8,392 nt of DNA. Origin: DASYDU01 sp031403315. Its GTDB lineage: Bacteria; Planctomycetota; Planctomycetia; Pirellulales; Lacipirellulaceae. Position numbers and translations under genes: made by a program. A model generated the notes under the pieces. That model saw only the letters and a list, made by a program, of their open reading frames with translations, ran no database searches and was not told where the DNA came from. Shown piece after piece: positions 6,253 through 8,392 of the stretch. The stretch lies in NCBI GenBank assembly GCA_031403315.1, contig JANNTD010000227.1:1-8392 (forward strand). Reading direction: 5' to 3'. Within the stretch, counting starts at the first letter, position 1; every line of letters starts with the position of its first letter.

Positions 6253-7332
6253 ATGGTTTTACCCGCATGGTTACGCAGGAAGATGGCAAAAACACCTCGA
6301 AGTAGGGGCAAGAGAAGTGGCTATATTCTGACTGAGCCTGAGTTTCGCGATGCGGTGACTCGCGAGCGCCTCCGGGCTGACAGAACTCGCTTGCCTCTGG
6401 CGATCCTAGTCATCGAGCTTCCGGCCGATCGTTCGACGAGCCGCGACTTCGCTTTCCTGTCCAAAGTGTTGCATCGACGACTTCGCATCACCGACATAGC
6501 GGGCTACCTTGCGAATGGCCGCGTCGCAGCGCTGCTGCCCGACACGCCTAAGACCGGCGCTTGGAAAGTCGCCAGTGACATTTGCGACGTGTACCCCGTC
6601 GGACACGAGCGCCCGAATTGCGAAGTCTACGTCTATCCGGACGAGAACTCACCGTCAGTCGAAGAGACACATCAACGCCACGAACAATCCCTGAGCGGCC
6701 TGAGTGCCGAATTGGATTCGTTGTTCGTGCAACCGACGCCGATGGTGAAACGGGCTGTGGACATTGTTGGTGCCGTCGTGGGACTGCTGGTCGCGGCGCC
6801 GTTGATGATGTTGTTCGGGGCACTGATCAAAGTCACGTCGCCGGGGCCGATCTTTTACACGCAGCTGCGCGAAGGTTATGGTGGGCGTCGATTTCGCATG
6901 TACAAATTGCGTTCGATGCGTGCGGACGCCCATCTGCATCAGGCCGCGCTGCGCGCATTCAGCGTCCAAGACGGCCCGGCATTCAAGATGTGGGACGATC
7001 CGCGGACGACCTGGATTGGACGCATCTTGCGGCGCAGCAGCCTGGACGAGCTGCCCCAACTTTGGAACGTGCTTGTGGGCGACATGTCGCTGGTTGGCCC
7101 CAGGCCGCTGCCGGTGGAAGAATCGCTTCAGTGCGCCGCGTGGCAACGACGGCGACTCGCCGTAGTGCCAGGCCTGACATGCGTCTGGCAAGTGCGCGGT
7201 CGAAGCACCGTCACCTTTGAGGATTGGATGCGGATGGACCTCGAATACCTGCGCCATCGCTCGCTCTCCTACGACGTACGGCTATTGCTGTCGACCATTC
7301 CCACACTAGTTGTGAAACGCGGACCGCGCTAG
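6253..7332 (+). CDS. Monotopic phosphoglycosyltransferase (initiating sugar transferase) with N-terminal degenerate GGDEF-like domain
   Basis: Transfers a sugar-1-phosphate from a nucleotide sugar to undecaprenyl phosphate, the first membrane step of EPS assembly. The C-terminal 200 residues are a bacterial sugar transferase (Bac_transf/PglC-like) domain: a membrane re-entrant segment (about 167-192), SPGPIFYTQ (196-204), RMYKLRSMR (215-223), the SSLDELPQLWNVL block (262-274) with the catalytic Asp-Glu pair D265/E266, and VGPRPLP (281-287). The usual four-helix plus nucleotide-binding front end of WbaP-type enzymes is absent. Instead residues about 27-130 read as a GGDEF-type fold: EFRDAVTRERLRADR, then LAILVIEL, then RITDIAGYLANGRVAALLPDT (78-98, the span matching RxxD through GGEEF to PDT in PleD), then a CEVYVYPDE strand. 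GGEEF is replaced by ANGRV, so cyclase activity is not expected; R78-x-x-D81 keeps the inhibitory-site spacing. The start has AAGGA upstream. The deacetylase gene follows after at most 95 nt, probably in one operon. The transferase call is near certain, the GGDEF relationship likely, and the substrate sugar unknown. Confidence 0.92.
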   Translation: MVLPAWLRRKMAKTPRSRGKRSGYILTEPEFRDAVTRERLRADRTRLPLAILVIELPADRSTSRDFAFLSKVLHRRLRITDIAGYLANGRVAALLPDTPKTGAWKVASDICDVYPVGHERPNCEVYVYPDENSPSVEETHQRHEQSLSGLSAELDSLFVQPTPMVKRAVDIVGAVVGLLVAAPLMMLFGALIKVTSPGPIFYTQLREGYGGRRFRMYKLRSMRADAHLHQAALRAFSVQDGPAFKMWDDPRTTWIGRILRRSSLDELPQLWNVLVGDMSLVGPRPLPVEESLQCAAWQRRRLAVVPGLTCVWQVRGRSTVTFEDWMRMDLEYLRHRSLSYDVRLLLSTIPTLVVKRGPR

Positions 7333-7427
7333 ACGATCGACATGTTGTGGCCGCTGCGAGTCGAATGGTCGACCCGCGGGATCACGCCGATTCTGCGACG
7401 CCGGTACTTGCGAGGCTAGATTTTCGA

Positions 7428-8392
7428 ATGACTATAGACACCCACCACAGCCGACGGAACTGCGAATGGTTTTGTCAAAAGCCTTCGCGACTACGCGTGG
7501 CGGCGACGTGGGCTACGTGCCAAGTAGCTGCCGGCCTGCAGAACCTGCGCGGCAACTGCTGTAACGATGGATTCGCCATCTTGACGTACCATCGAGTGGC
7601 TGAGCCTATTCATGGTGTCGAGACTCCCACGTTGAACGTGACTCCCCAGCAACTGCGGCGTCAACTGGCCGGTCTGTTGGCGCGGGGCTTTGTGGCTTGG
7701 CCTCTGACGGAGCTCGTGAATGCCCACCGTGAATCTCGTACGATTCCGGCGAACGCGTTCGCCGTGACGTTCGACGATGGCTACGAAAACAATTACTCGC
7801 ACGCCTTACCGATCCTGCGGGAATTGAACGTTCCGGCGACGATCTTTTTGGCCACGAAATACGTTGATACCGATCGGCCGTTCCCGTTCGACGATTGGTC
7901 GGCCACTGGGTCGAGCAATGTTCCGCCATCCACTTGGCGGCCACTTTCGTCGAGTCAATGTGCCGAGATGCTTGCTGATGGACTGATCGAGCTGGGGGCG
8001 CATACGCATAGCCATGGGCGGTTTCTCGGTCGGTGCGACGAGTTCCGCCGCGACTTATGTTTCTGTCTTGATGTGCTGCGCGACCGCTTCGGGATCGCCC
8101 GCCCCACGTTCGCGTTCCCCTATGGCGAATTGAGTCCGGAATTGGTGGAAGCCGCCAAGGAACTCGGCGTCGCGTGCTGCCTGTCGACTCGTCGTCAACG
8201 CGTGCGATCCGGCGACGACGCATACCTGTGGGGCCGCTTCGACGTCGAATCCGGCGACAGCCCGGCAGTGTTGGCCGCAAAATTGTCGGGCTGGTACGCG
8301 ACGCTAGCCACGGCCGGAAGAACGTTGATGCGACCTTTCGCCAGCCTTGCACGAACGGACGATCACTCATCCCGCAATCGATTGCCCGCAGC
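7428..8392 (+). CDS. NodB-type (CE4) polysaccharide deacetylase, 3' end outside window
   Basis: Metal-dependent removal of N- or O-acetyl groups from the polymer or its precursor. The frame stays open to the window edge with 321 complete codons visible. Numbering from ATG 7428, the N-terminal strand motif is TYHRV (53-57), motif 1 is TFDDGY (114-119, with D116 as catalytic base and D117 as metal ligand), motif 2 is HTHSH (192-196, metal ligands H192/H196) and motif 3 is FAFPYG (228-233). LWGRFDVESGD follows where later conserved Arg and strand positions are expected. All visible catalytic residues are intact. I see no signal peptide, so a cytoplasmic or peripheral location is likely. The start is uncertain: ATG 7428 has GAGG 12 nt upstream, but ATG 7365 and GTG 7347 are in the same open frame, which runs back to the preceding stop. 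The gap to the sugar transferase is 95 nt or less with no T-tailed hairpin, so they are probably co-transcribed. Confidence 0.85.
   Translation, partial: MTIDTHHSRRNCEWFCQKPSRLRVAATWATCQVAAGLQNLRGNCCNDGFAILTYHRVAEPIHGVETPTLNVTPQQLRRQLAGLLARGFVAWPLTELVNAHRESRTIPANAFAVTFDDGYENNYSHALPILRELNVPATIFLATKYVDTDRPFPFDDWSATGSSNVPPSTWRPLSSSQCAEMLADGLIELGAHTHSHGRFLGRCDEFRRDLCFCLDVLRDRFGIARPTFAFPYGELSPELVEAAKELGVACCLSTRRQRVRSGDDAYLWGRFDVESGDSPAVLAAKLSGWYATLATAGRTLMRPFASLARTDDHSSRNRLPA

Overview
The window carries part of an exopolysaccharide (or capsule) synthesis and export locus, with all recognisable genes on the + strand. The coding regions are GC-rich. The export protein has the layout I associate with Planctomycetota (long exported Pro/Ala/Val-rich arm, Cys-rich segment, GEYVGPAR-type block, two polysaccharide-export modules, SLBB domain, RGVYAVFP-type tail). 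A planctomycete of the Pirellulales kind is therefore my best guess, inferred from family resemblance and not proven here.

Layout: (1) 2-334, the C-terminal end of a TPR protein. (2) 391-2994, a Wza-like outer-membrane export protein with a very long low-complexity N-terminal arm containing a recurring ELF/ELRF motif. (3) 2995-3750, a 756-nt non-coding stretch with a terminator-like hairpin and then an AT-rich putative promoter and leader zone. (4) 3751-5859, a Wzc/PCP-2a-like chain-length protein whose cytoplasmic kinase-like domain has lost its Walker A motif. (5) 5860-6252, a 393-nt gap with a second terminator-like hairpin. (6) 6253-7332, a monotopic phosphoglycosyltransferase (initiating sugar transferase) fused to a degenerate GGDEF-like domain. 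(7) 7428 to the window end, a NodB-type (CE4) polysaccharide deacetylase, cut by the window edge.

Together: the sugar transferase would load the first sugar phosphate onto undecaprenyl phosphate on the cytoplasmic face. Polymerisation and flipping genes are not in this window. The Wzc-like protein would set chain length and bridge to the Wza-like channel, and the deacetylase would modify the polymer. The two hairpins suggest separate transcription units: TPR plus export protein, Wzc-like protein, and sugar transferase plus deacetylase.

The most interesting signal is that two signalling-type domains appear catalytically dead. The GGDEF-like domain has ANGRV where GGEEF belongs but keeps an RxxD at exactly the c-di-GMP inhibitory-site position. 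The BY-kinase-like domain lacks a P-loop and a tyrosine cluster. This suggests allosteric, ligand-sensing control of EPS initiation, which is inferred and testable. I found no mobile element, CRISPR array or RNA gene.
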